From Diphasiastrum complanatum (Eukaryota > Streptophyta > Lycopodiopsida > Lycopodiales > Lycopodiaceae): a stretch of DNA of 64,000 nucleotides. Of the stretch, positions 13,578 through 24,412 are shown in pieces. The notes under the pieces are model-generated. The model did not search any database. It saw only the letters and a list, made by a program, of their open reading frames with translations, and was not told the origin of the DNA. Position numbers and translations under genes: made by a program. The stretch covers positions 40,021,192-40,085,191 of the forward strand of contig CM055099.1 of NCBI GenBank assembly GCA_029204225.1, read 5' to 3'. Position 1 is the stretch's first letter. Every line of letters begins with the position of its first letter.

Positions 13578-14359
13578 TACCTCAGGGCTCCTTCTCTAAA
13601 TGTTCTGTTTCTTTGACAATTTGGAGTGTGTTAGTTGTCTGCAGGATGATAGCTACCTCATTGTTGTCCATATTGGGCATCACAACTCTAGGGCCTACAT
13701 AGGAAAAAATTCATAGTAAAGTAGAGTGACTTAACAAGGTTATTACTTATTCTTATGCAATATGATAACATAGAATGATAACGAATCAGTCTTTTATTCC
13801 ATAATCTAAAGCATATCCAAGGGCCACAAGTTCTATAACAAAAGAATGATAACTAAGCACTAACATAATGGGAATTGCCTATTTACATTTGCAAAATGAC
13901 ACTTTGGATTCTTGTTGGCAAGTCATTAGTGTACTTTGATATGAGTGTTATCTATGGCCCCTTAAAATGTGATTTATTCCTATAACACTTCTCAAACTCG
14001 TAATAATATCATGAATTTCTAGTTTTAGCAATTTTTCGTTTTATTTCGTTTATGCAATATGTATGAGTGCCAAGTTTCAGGCACATATGGTTACTGAGTT
14101 GGGACACACGTCCCATAATGAGGTCAATTTTGCCATGCAACAAAACCCCCAAAATGTAGATGTCATATGTGTACTATTTTCTTCTCTTTGTCTGATATAT
14201 TGGTGGGTGCATGCTTTTAGATCTGAGATGGACATGTCGAATGTATCCAGAAGGCGTGGGCTGCCTATGAGCACCAAGAGAAATGTGAACCTTGAATCAA
14301 AGAGGCGAGTGTCACATATGAGTATCTGTTTGTAGGATGTGCCAAAACTCTTTGGATAT

Positions 14360-14812
14360 GCACTAAAAGTTGAAAGAGAGCATCAACTTGTAAGGTTCCA
14401 TTGTGCTTTCAAGTTGTTGGATCGTAGTGGAAGTAGCTACTTGGGAGGATGTTGCACATTTGATAGCTGTAATTTCCCGTCAATACAGTTCATATGTGTG
14501 GAATAGAAAGACACAAGGTAGTAAAGTTGCGTCAATCAACATTGAAAGATTAGGCAATGTTGGCCAAAGCGAAGCACAAACTCAAGAAGTAGCAAAGGAA
14601 GTTGAATCTTGATGAAGACGATCAAGGAGCATCGTCAAGAAGAAAGAAAAAGGGCAAATGCTTCTATTGTCATAAGCCATGCTATTGGGTGAGAGATTGT
14701 CGCAAGAAGAAGGCAGACGTCAAAAATGGCAAAGTGGATCAACTAGATTGTGTATCAATTGGTTTCAAATCATGTGGATCTTCCAATCAAAAGTTATAGA
14801 CAATTGAATCAA
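14360..14812 (+). pseudogene. Copia gag fragment with degenerate zinc knuckle
   Basis: Broken frames end in a Lys-rich stretch with CFYCHKPCYWVRDC, a zinc knuckle that has lost its Gly and His. It is a different gag from the intact knuckle at 15.43 kb, so two Copia relics overlap here. From 14,805 the DNA resembles, in reverse orientation, the GGGTGCCCTACC repeat at 41.6-41.8 kb. Confidence 0.45.
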
Positions 14813-15019
14813 GGTGGGTAGGGCACCTAACCTAGTTGGACACATCTATCTTTGTCTCTATCTTGCTTATTTGATCCAAAAATTTAAGAAAAGGCTTGCC
14901 AATCTCATCTATTTGAGATCTAGTCATCTTTTTGAGGTCATAGCCACATTTTTTCATACAATTGCATTGTATTTGAGTGATTTGTGGATTCTTTGAGTGT
15001 TTCACACATGCCAAAGATA

Positions 15020-16757
15020 GTTTGACCCAAACTTTGCCTATACTCCATCATTTGATGAGAGGTTGATCTCGTTTGAGAGAGATTGGTAGAGCTAGTGAAG
15101 TGAGCTAGTTCAAGTCATACTCAATGGCTTGAAAGATGATTATGACAACCTTGTCCAATCCTATGCTATCAAGGAAGAGCTACCAAGCTTGGTGGCATTA
15201 TAAGGTGTGCTTATTGTTGAGAAGAGTCAAGACATGAGAACAAGCTTTTGAGGATGGACAAATTATCCCTCAATCATATTGGTGATGGCAAAGCACTATT
15301 GACAAACACAAAGAGAGGAGCAAGAAGCAACACCAATAATTTTCTAAGGACAAAGCAAAAGACAAAGACCAAGATGGAGATGAGGAGTACATCTCTCATG
15401 CTTCTACTTCAAGGTTGAAGAAAAAGGATATTAAGTGCTTCTTTTGTGGCAAGAAAGGCCATTATGCCACAAATTGTTTCAAGAAGAAAAACCAATGCAA
15501 GCAAGCCAACATCTCTATTGAGTAAGAAGATTATATTGCAACTGATGGAGAAGGCTCTCTTATGGCATGAACCCTTCAAGAAGGATGACTCATGGTACAT
15601 TGATAGTGGAGCCTCATCTCATATGTGTAGCTCCAATCACTCTTTCTCATCTATTATGCCTTATGAATGAGTCAAGAAGACCATATACATTGCAAGTGAT
15701 CATGAGTGCAAAATTGAAGGAGTAGGGCTTACATCTTCTAAAGTTCTCTCTCTCAACAAGGTTCTTTCTGTTCCAAAGCTTACAAAGAACCTCATAAGTG
15801 TTGGCCAACTTCTTGATAGTGGCCTTGATGTGGAATTCCATATTGATACTTGTGTGATCAAGAAGGTTGATGAGATCTTTGCACATGGATCTAGATTTGG
15901 AGGCATATACAAATTGGAACCAAGTGAAAGTGCAATTTCTTGTGATGTTCCTTATGTGACCAAGCTTTCCAAGGAGGGCTACTACAACACATTTACATTT
16001 GCTTCTCTTCCATTACTTGATGTACTATCTTGCTTTATTGAGATTTCTACATTTCAAAGTTCAAGAAAGGCAATACTAGCTTGTATGATGCCTATTGTAT
16101 CGACATATTTCTTGTCATTAATGGCTTAGATATGTTTCTAAAACATTTTGAAAGCAAGAGATTGTCTCATCAAAAGTATGCTCTTGGATCTAGTAAGAAC
16201 AAGAATGAGTTTGCTACTCATAGCTTAAAAATCATGTTTTTACATGTTGTGAGGCATATTGTAAACTTCTCTTGAAATTATATGAAGCATCCAAAGAGGA
16301 CACTTACATCCTTGAGAAAGTATTTAGCCTCAAAAAGATCAAGATAGTATTTGATTTCAAGATTAGATCCATCATGGATAAAGTTCATAGTATGTGGACT
16401 AGTCAAGATAGAAAGCATAATCTTGATAATCATCACATTTTCGCATCTTATGATCTTGATCTTTATGATCTTTGTGATATTTATAAGTAGCCATCTTCAC
16501 GCAAGTGGAGCTTTCAAACCAAATATCATCATCAAGCATGGAGGAAGCACATGGATATAGTGGCAAATTGGTGGAATGCTCTTCAAAGATGTTGGCAAAT
16601 GATTTCTACCAAAGAAATCTTATCATGGATATGGTGAGGTTGCAGCTATGATGGATCCCTTGGCTGATCTTCACTTCATATGCATACCAAAGGACCTACT
16701 CAACAAGTTTCACAAACTCCTTTGATCTAGTACCTTATCAAGCTAGTTCTTGAGGAG
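15020..16757 (+). pseudogene. Copia gag-protease relic of the TGTGAAAA family
   Basis: Reading through stops, the DNA encodes QVILNGLKDDYDNLVQSYAI, almost the same as residues 150-169 of the intact Copia at 24.4 kb. Next come an intact zinc knuckle CFFCGKKGHYATNC, a protease active site WYIDSGASSHMCSS, and the pre-integrase stretch with VPKLTKNLISVGQLLDSG. After about 15,960 the polyprotein is lost and the reading passes into the YALGSSK segment (16,165-16,490), which has a one-base frameshift. The element ends at an LTR starting 16,758. Integrase and reverse transcriptase are deleted. Confidence 0.7.
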
Positions 16758-17310
16758 TGTGAAAAATATGGCAAAATCTAGCTTATTTAATTTGCAATCC
16801 TAGTTTGTGAGTAAATCTCACACGTGTGGAGCATGTTCCCACGCGTGGAAAATTGTCAAAATAGATTAATCATGTTGACTTTAGGTGTCATAAAGTTTTG
16901 TAGTCAGGCATCTTGATGTAACTAGTTGATAGGGCCAATCCTGGCTTTAGAGGTCAAATAGTCAAGTACACATGTTTTGTCATCATTAGGCCAAAAGTCA
17001 ATTATGATGTACCTCGAGTTAGTTAGGTTGTTTACAAGTGTCACAGTTAGATTTGATGAGTGATCAGGGTCAATGTGTTGGCAAAGAGTCAAGGGTCCAA
17101 TCATAAGTGAAATATTTGTACTTAGTTTTTTTTATGAAGACTTCCCACACGTGTGAAAGTACTTTAGTGATGATTGTATGCATGTAGTCTTTGCCTTATA
17201 ATTTGACATAGATCTTGGATTTCAATCCATAGTTGATCTAAAGTGCAAGAACAAAGCTTAGGAGAACTTAATCACACATTAGGGCATTCCCACACGTGTG
17301 AATTTTCACA
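16758..17310 (+). mobile_element. LTR of the TGTGAAAA Copia family
   Basis: This 553-bp LTR starts TGTGAAAAAT and ends TTTTCACA. It contains CACACGTGTG three times in variant form (about 16,821, 17,146 and 17,291). It follows a purine stretch, as a 3' LTR should. A Copia integrase fragment begins directly after it, so the element inserted into, or recombined with, another Copia copy. Confidence 0.68.
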
Positions 17311-17995
17311 TCAAATACTTCAAGGCCTTAGTGAAAAACCAAGCAAATGCCAAGATCAAGGTGCTAAGATGTATTCTAGGAGGTGAGTATCACTCCACTA
17401 CATTTATCAATTTTTGCAAAGAGCATGGAATCAAGCAACAATTTGCATAGTTCATACACCTTAGCAAAATGGGGTAGCAAAAAGAAAGAACCATACTGTT
17501 GTAGAATCCACTAGAGCTTTGACGACTCACATGGGAGCTGTAGATTCGTTTTACGTCGAGGCAGTACGCATGGTATTTTTCTTGTAGAATAGAATCCCTA
17601 CGATTGTCGCACAGAATAGTACTTCTGAAGAAACATTTCGTGGGAGAAAACCAAGAGTAGATGGGTTGCACATGTTTGAATGCAAGGTATATGTGCATAT
17701 CCCCAAGAATGAGAGAAGTAAGATGCAAGTGAAAGCCCTTAAATGCATTTTTACAGGTTATGATGAGCAAATCAAAGAATATCTTTGCTATGATCAAGTG
17801 GTTCAATGTATGCACATCAAGATGTTGTATTTGATGAATTTCGTAAAATCGGTGATGTTGGGAGGGATAGTGACGACCTATCAAAGATCTTCATTGAAGA
17901 TGAAGCTGCACCACCCCCACAAGATGAACAAATGGTCGAGGATGAAAGACAAGGTTAGGTGGAAGAAGGATAAGTCCTTTGGAACAAGAAACTAG
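17311..17995 (+). pseudogene. Copia integrase fragment
   Basis: The reading begins KYFKALVKNQ, passes a region equivalent to the second catalytic Asp (RCILGGEYHS, with the SDNG triad altered) and NFCKEHGIKQQ, then the QNGVA.RKN block. It ends with a Copia integrase C-terminal region containing FECKVYVHIP, KALKCIFTGYD and VVFDEF over two frames. Many stops are present. It is probably the target element of the LTR insertion on its left. Confidence 0.65.
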
Positions 17996-17999
17996 AATT

Positions 18000-19250
18000 G
18001 AAAGCTAGCCATGTACACTGATAGCCAAATTCTTACAACAATTGGCTTTTTGCACTAAAATCCTACTCTATTAACTTGTACTTCACTTTCGTTGCCTCCA
18101 GAGCTAGTATTGCATGCATGGCAAAGGGATTTGCCCAAACTGAAATTAATTTTACATCCTCTGTTGCCATTGAAGCAAGTTCATTGTTTCAAAGCTTGAA
18201 CACAAAGTGGTTCCTCTGAGATTGTTATATGATTTCAAAAACCCAATTTTGCAAAAAATTTACAAAGTGAAGCTCATCACAAAAGTAGCTTATTGAATAT
18301 GCAAAAGCTTCATTGTTATGCTGCAACTCTCTATATTGTTCAATTGTATTAAAACAAATGCAAACAGTGCGCCTCTGAGAGGCTTTTCAAAGAAGAGAAC
18401 ATATTAATACTTCAATAAATTGCGGATAAAATGAAAGCATTCAACATACAAGCCTACAAGACAACAAAAGTTGAGCTACTATGAGAAGAAACATAGGCTT
18501 GCTAACTAATAGAAAAATCTTATATTGAATGTTTCTTGAAAGTTAGAGATACAATAAGTTGCACACTACGACAACTACAAATTAAATATTAGAATGAATT
18601 TATTTGAAGGAAAAAAAATTTAGCGAACATTCCTTTGGCTACCACTTTCCACTCCAGGATCAATACTCCTATAATTGACACTAACTTAAACGAAGAGTCA
18701 ATCTAGCCACAACAACTCAATCAACCTCAACAGGTCGGAGTCATTCAAAGAATATTAACTTGACCTAGATATCCACCATCAAAATTTATGGATGATGCTT
18801 CTTGTTATTTTGTGCAAAAATTTAATATTGTAATAGAAGCTATTTACATCCTCTAAACAATGGATTCTTTCCATTGAAAGTGCATTACCATATTATACTA
18901 ATCTTTCACAATTGTAAGAAGCAAAAGTAGGTCTGTCAATCAGATGATTAAACTAGTAATTCTCATTGCTTCATACTTAAGTACGCCTCATAAGTCGTTC
19001 TGTACTTGGAGTAGCATTTCGTGCTTAATCAACTCTGTTTATCTTCATTTGCCACAGCAAGCGTATCAGTAGACATAACTCCTCAGCATTAAACTTCGAA
19101 CTCTTGTAATTTAATGTTTTGCTAATACCCAGAGTGCCCAAGATAATCTCGATTCTCACATTCTTCATGCATGCGTGCATATCAATTGCTGCTATTTCTT
19201 GGGCAGCGGGATGTATTTACGTACTCTTTTAAGCTCAGTTTTATCAATCT
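18000..19250. other. Unrecognised AT-rich stretch
   Basis: No convincing ORF, LTR end or repeat structure was seen on either strand. It separates the Copia relics from the tandem repeats to the right. Confidence 0.4.
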
Positions 19251-19316
19251 ATCAATTTCTGGTCTACCACATGCTACAAGTTCAATTGCTGCCACCTGAG
19301 CATTAGTAAGTAGCAC

Positions 19317-19760
19317 ATGGCATTAGTAGTACAGTTGAAAACTTTGCTATCTGCTCGATTTGTTCCTGCCATGCCGAACTTAGAACAACGACTACAAGTC
19401 TACGCCAGTACCATGTTGTATATAGAAAGTATATTTGAAGCTCAGGTCATTATCAATGCTACAGCTACTTCAATTGCTGTCTCCAGAGCATTAGTAGTAC
19501 AGTTGAAAACTTTGCTGCTCTGCTAAAAAATTTCCTGCGATGACGAACTTACAACAACGGCTACAATAGTGCTAGTACGCTGCATATCTAAAGTCTTCTT
19601 GAAGCTTTGCAGGTCATTGTCTACCAAATGCTACTAGTTCAATTGAGCAGTAGTAGTACAGTTGAAAGCTTTGCTAATCTCCTCTCATGACGAACTTACA
19701 ACAAGGACTACAACAGTGCTATGCTGTATATGCAAATTAGTCTTCCTGCAAGTTGGTCTG
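19317..19760. repeat. Imperfect tandem repeat, about 160-170 bp, three copies
   Basis: The block ATTAGTAGTACAGTTGAAAA followed by CTTTGCT begins at about 19,321, 19,490 and 19,645 (third copy with changes). Each is followed by a CCTGC.ATG.CGAACTTA.AACAA.G.CTACAA stretch and a CTGTATAT-type stretch. Copies differ by substitutions and indels. No coding meaning is apparent. Confidence 0.7.
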
Positions 19761-20054
19761 CATTTTGACACTGATTACCGGGAACATTCAAGGATTAGAA
19801 ATTTAGATAGCATCGCAAGGGCTAGCAAATTAGAATGCACAATAGAAGGCGTAATGCTAGAGTGCACGTCACACGTTATACTCAAGCTTATCTTCCGCCA
19901 GAGAATCAATCGAGGATGAGCCAAGATCGATTCTATTTTTTTTTGTCTTGAAGACAGCAAAAGTCATGGGGAGCGTATTTTGTAGTGAGAGTGGTGTGTG
20001 GGCTCGCAAAGATGTGAAGATATGAGGGTTCCTAAAGATCTAAGGGTGAAGAGA

Positions 20055-20330
20055 TACCACCTTGTAAAGATGGAATTATCACCCACTCTCACCATTAGAT
20101 AGTTCGTGCACAATGATTGAAACACCCACTCTCACAATTAGATAGTCACCTTGTAGAGATGGAAGTATCACCCACTCTCACCATTAGATAGTTCGTGCAC
20201 AATTATTGAAACACCCACTCTCACCATTTAGATGGTTGATGCACAACTACTAACAAGCTCTCACTCTCACCACAAGATGGTTGTTGCACCATGATTGGCT
20301 TGCTAGTCATGGCACGAAATACAATGATCT
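20055..20330. repeat. Tandem repeat of CACCCACTCTCACCATTAGA units
   Basis: Two copies of a 90-bp unit begin at about 20,057 and 20,147 (CACCTTGTA.AGATGGAA). Each contains two half-units with CACCCACTCTCACCATTAGA and TAGTT-GTGCACAA. Further decayed half-units continue to 20,330. The array is imperfect and non-coding. Confidence 0.75.
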
Positions 20331-20386
20331 TTAAAAGTCTCTTCTCACAATATTAGACTTATCAACATTAGATCAATCAAATGTCT

Positions 20387-20390
<4 letters not shown>

Positions 20391-20422
<32 letters not shown>
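20391..20422. repeat. (AG)n microsatellite
   Basis: About 16 AG units between the tandem array and the left flank of the nested element cluster. Nothing else is recognised up to 20,918. Confidence 0.9.
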
Positions 20423-20425
<3 letters not shown>

Positions 20426-20918
20426 TTCGAGAATGTTTAATGAGCACTTAGAAGCTAGATAATGTAGCTTACATAAATATCAAAACGCCACGAAGCATTG
20501 AATAGGTTTTGCAATTTGTTGTACTTGCAATAGTAATTTCTAATTTCCAAAAAGTTAGAAATTCTCTTTGAAAGCTTTTGAATAGTGCAACCTTGATTGT
20601 GAGGCGAGGGTATGATTTCCTTTAAAGGTTTGGATAAATACAAGTTGTCCTAGCTCTAAGAGGATGCCATTCAAAGTATATCGTAGAGTGACTAAATCGT
20701 TGTGCATCAATTTGATTCATAATAAATTGCAACCTCTACGTAAGTGTGATCCAATAACAAATTTTGAACACACAAAGACTAAAAAAAAGTCATATCAAAA
20801 TTTCAATAACATACATAACACGTAAAAATATAAATTTTCAAGACACATGTGTTACATGCATGTCCAGTGCAGAGGAATAATCCTTGATGAGCCTAACTTG
20901 ATGTATCCAACCAAGTTG

Positions 20919-21903
20919 TGAAGAAACAGAGTGTTTCTGATTACAAAGCCTTGCTAGCTTTCAGCCCTTCACCTGATGAAGATGTTCGTGAACTCGAACA
21001 TCTGGAGACACGAAACACGAAGAGTTTCGCGAACACGAAAGTCAACGAAAACGAAGACGAACAGTTCGCGAACACGAAGGATCCACAAATGAGATTCCTT
21101 TGCGATCCAGCAAGAGAGAAAGGCGGACGAGGTAAACGAAACCAACGGTGGAAACAAAACTCATTCTGTCCTCGCGCTCCAAGGAGTACCACCAGAGATC
21201 ATGCAAGTATCCAGAAGTACAGAGATCTGACCTGATGGCATGACGCCAACAGATACTTCCTAGGTCGTGGCTAATCTTCCACTCTAGATGTATAATCACT
21301 CTAATTTTAGGTTTACATAGAGAGACCATAATTACTGGATAATACTTGACATATATCAAAACATGATACACAGAGTGTAACTAAGTGAAGAGACACTGAA
21401 GAAGTCTGATGCTAGTAAGCAATCAAGACGAACATAGACAGAAGCTCCGCCTGCGTGCGAGAAGATAATTTTGTCTAGGATTAGAAGATCCAATTGTCCG
21501 CTAGTGAAGCGAGACTACTACTCGTGAGAGAACCGTGCTTCTCTCACGCCACACGCATGCAGTGCCCTGAAGAAATAAGAGAAAATCAATATAGATTATT
21601 TTCTAGTTGTGTCTGATCTTGGATGTTGAATGCTTATGTTGTTTATTTCATATGTCTGAGTTTTTTTGTTCCCTTTGAATTCCGCACCTTGGTTGAAATT
21701 AAGTCGAATGCTGTATTAATTTTATGAATGTAGATCAGTAGTAACTGACTACTCTCTAGAGGATTGTAGGAGTGTTTCAGCTAGCAGTGCCCAACGAACG
21801 CATCTGAACTCCATCCGAATCTTGAAAGAGAGTCGTGACTGTTTTGAGTATTTTCTCCTCACGATTCATTACATATATCAGAGCATCTCACGCTTTCTCA
21901 TCA
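20919..21903 (+). repeat. Left LTR of the outer Copia element
   Basis: About 985 bp. It contains short repeats of a GCGAACACGAA motif and ends TCTCATCA, then G and TGGTATCAGAGCC (21,905-21,917), matching the initiator-Met primer-binding site. It preserves the uninterrupted CTAGT site (21,412-21,416) into whose counterpart in the other LTR the Gypsy element inserted. Confidence 0.75.
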
Positions 21904-21982
21904 GTGGTATCAGAGCCACCCTGCCATATTCTGACATAGCCAAGAGGACAACACCTCTGCGATACACCCGACGAAAGATCCT

Positions 21983-22184
21983 GTGTTCCACTCAAGAACG
22001 AAACACATTGCGATCAAGTATCACTTGATTAGGGATCTAATTGAAAGGAAGATGATGCAGATGACCTTCATAGGAATGAAAGATATGGTTGCTGACATCT
22101 TCACTAAAGCTCTGGACAAAGGGCTCTTTGAGAGGCAAAGGAGCAGTCTCGGGATCATAAAGCTACCATGCTTTGATAGGGAGC
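21983..22184 (+). pseudogene. Copia RNase H tail of the outer element
   Basis: The frame reads FHSRTKHIAIKYHLIRDLI and then a VADIFTKAL block, the C-terminal end of Copia RNase H, and runs on into the right LTR. Everything between the primer-binding site and this tail (gag, protease, integrase, RT) has been lost, so the element could not move by itself. Confidence 0.72.
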
Positions 22185-22792
22185 TAAAGAAACAGAGTGT
22201 TTCTGATTACAAAGCCTTGCTAGATTTCAGCCCTTCACCTGACGAAGATGTTTGCGAACTCGAACATCTGGAGACACGAAACACGAAGAGTTTTGCAAAC
22301 ACAAAAGTCAACGGAAACGAAGACGAACGGTTCACAAACACGAACGGTTTGCGAACACGAAGGATCCACGAACGAGATTCCTTTGCGGTCCAGCAAGAGA
22401 GAAAGGCAGATGAGATAAACGAAATTAACGGTGGAAACGAAACTCGTTCTGTCCTCGCGGTCAAGCAAGAGAGAAAGGCAGATGAGATAAATGAAACCAA
22501 TGGTGGAAACGAAACTCGTTCTGTCCTCGCGCTCCAAGGAGTACCACCAGAGATCATGCAAGTACCCAGAAGTACAGAGATCTGACCTGATGGCATGACG
22601 CCGACAGATACTTCCTAGGTCATGGCTAATCTGCCACTCTTGTAATTTTCTGATTAGTTGTAGATGTATAATCACTCTAATCTTAGGTTTACATAGAGAG
22701 ACCATACTTACTGGATAATACTTGACATATATCAGAACAAGATACACAGAGTGTAACTAAGTGAAGAGACACTGAAGAAGTCTGATGCTAGT
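22185..22792 (+). repeat. Right LTR of the outer Copia, left part
   Basis: It begins TAAAGAAACAGAGTG (first bases altered from TGAAG) after a purine-rich GATAGGGAG. Compared with the left LTR it has several scattered changes and a 71-bp tandem duplication (22,386-22,456 and 22,457-22,527). It stops at CTAGT, the target site of the Gypsy element, and resumes at 41,031. Confidence 0.78.
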
Positions 22793-23150
22793 TGTTGGAA
22801 GTATTTCTAGTTCGTGCGGTTGCTAGATCTACTTACGGGTGTAGTATAGGGATGTAGAGATTCGTCCACTTTTTAAGTTTCTACAACAAGCTTCAACGGA
22901 AATACGAAAATAAAACAATGATGAAGCACTAAGGCTTACCCAACTAGTGCCCGAAACAGAAATGAAATTAATTGAGATGACAAAATACAAAACCTTACTA
23001 AGGCTTACCCAACTAGCAAGGTGATTAGACTAAATCCTAGATTAACACCCAAAGGGCAATAAAATAAGATTGCAGCAAATACTAAGCAAATAAGCAATAA
23101 TGAACATGCCATAATAAAACTGATGAAAAGGAGACAAGAGGAGGCCCGAG

Positions 23151-23803
23151 TGTGAAAAATTGTCAACTAGTAGTATTTTCCTAACTTGAGATTTTGTAGG
23201 CCTATGGCCAAATAAAAGTTAGAGATAGGTTCATACATGTATGTAGAGGCCCAAAGTATGTGTACACTACTTTTGAGGTCACATTAATTAGAGGAGGTCG
23301 AGTGTGGAGCTCTTCTATTGGCTCATAATTTGGTGCATTCCTATTTGACCAAATTTCTAGGTATATGGGTGAATCCTATTGGACCCCAATTTTAGCCTAT
23401 CATAAGACAAGTGGCCAAGAGGCACTATGGCTGCTATAAATAGCCATCTCCACGAGTATGTACACATCTCATTTTCATTCTATTGAATGAATGTTATGCT
23501 CTTTGAAGGTCCATCTTCTTCTCTCTCACTTTTTTGTTCATATCTTGCATTCTAGCCACTAGAATTGTGATTTCTTTGTTGCTATGGCTTCACACGTGTG
23601 AAATGCAGGTTGTAGGCTCTGAAGTACGGACAGGGACAGCAAGTTTCTGTTTGTGGAAGCTTATGATCAGATTTTGATGTTTAGTTGATGTTTAGTATGC
23701 TTAACATCACAATTTCTATCATTTTTTCAATCTAGATGTGCATAACTTCCATGGCCAAGATCTTTATGAAACTTTAGCATCTTTTGGATCTGAGTTTTTC
23801 ACA
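23151..23803 (+). repeat. 5' LTR of the intact Copia
   Basis: 653 bp, TGTGAAAAATTGTC to GAGTTTTTCACA. A TATA box TATAAATA at 23,435-23,442 would place transcription start about 30 bases downstream. The perfect palindrome TTCACACGTGTGAA, with a CACGTG G-box core, is at about 23,589-23,602. Confidence 0.95.
23435..23442 (+). promoter_or_regulatory. TATA box in Copia 5' LTR
   Basis: TATAAATA sits in the context GGCTGCTATAAATAGCC. The same context is in the 3' LTR at about 28,643 and in decayed form near 3,885 in a related relic, so it is conserved in the family and is the likely promoter of the element's RNA. Confidence 0.65.
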
Positions 23804-23815
23804 TGGTATCAGAGC
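23804..23815 (+). other. Primer-binding site, initiator-Met tRNA
   Basis: TGGTATCAGAGC follows the 5' LTR with no spacer. It matches the 3' end of plant initiator methionine tRNA, the usual Copia primer. Confidence 0.92.
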
Positions 23816-24412
23816 ATTAGGCGGCCAAATGTGCAGGTTTTGCCAGATTTAGAAGAGATTTGTGGGCGAGTTTGCTTTTGTAGCATTCCAATCAAGTTTC
23901 TAGCTAAAAATCTTGTTGATTTATGTGTAGAAATTGGATCTTTGTGATCAAAACATCATTTGTATGCATTTCAATTGAAGTAGGGCGAATTCCCTCTGTA
24001 CTTATCAGAATAAGGAGACAAAAATTGTTTTGGAAAGAGGGAGATGCAAGATCCAACAAGATCCTATTAGTTTTCCATTCTAGCATATAGTTTTTTGATT
24101 CAATTTCTTGCTTCTTCATGTCAAAAACTTCAAAATTGATGTAACCCTCTGATTTTCAGTTTGCTGAATGATTCAAGAGTGTATTTCAATCTTAGGAGTG
24201 AGGGAAAAGCAAGTATATTGAGGTTTGGTCTTGGTTTGATCAAGAAATCATAAAACTAGTGGCTAAAATTAAGGAAAAAGTGAGGAAAAGAGAGAAAAAG
24301 TAAGGTTTTAGGTTCCAAATCTTTGTGATTTCTTCTTGTGTTTCATTTGTTGATTCAAGAGAGTGCTTAGTGCATTGGAACAGGTCAAAGATCAGAGATC
24401 AATCATTGCAAC

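Noticed and set aside
21983-22585. 200-codon ORF as a possible host gene
   Set aside because: Its first third is the end of Copia RNase H (HSRTKHI, VADIFTKAL) and the rest runs into the LTR repeats, so it is not a gene.
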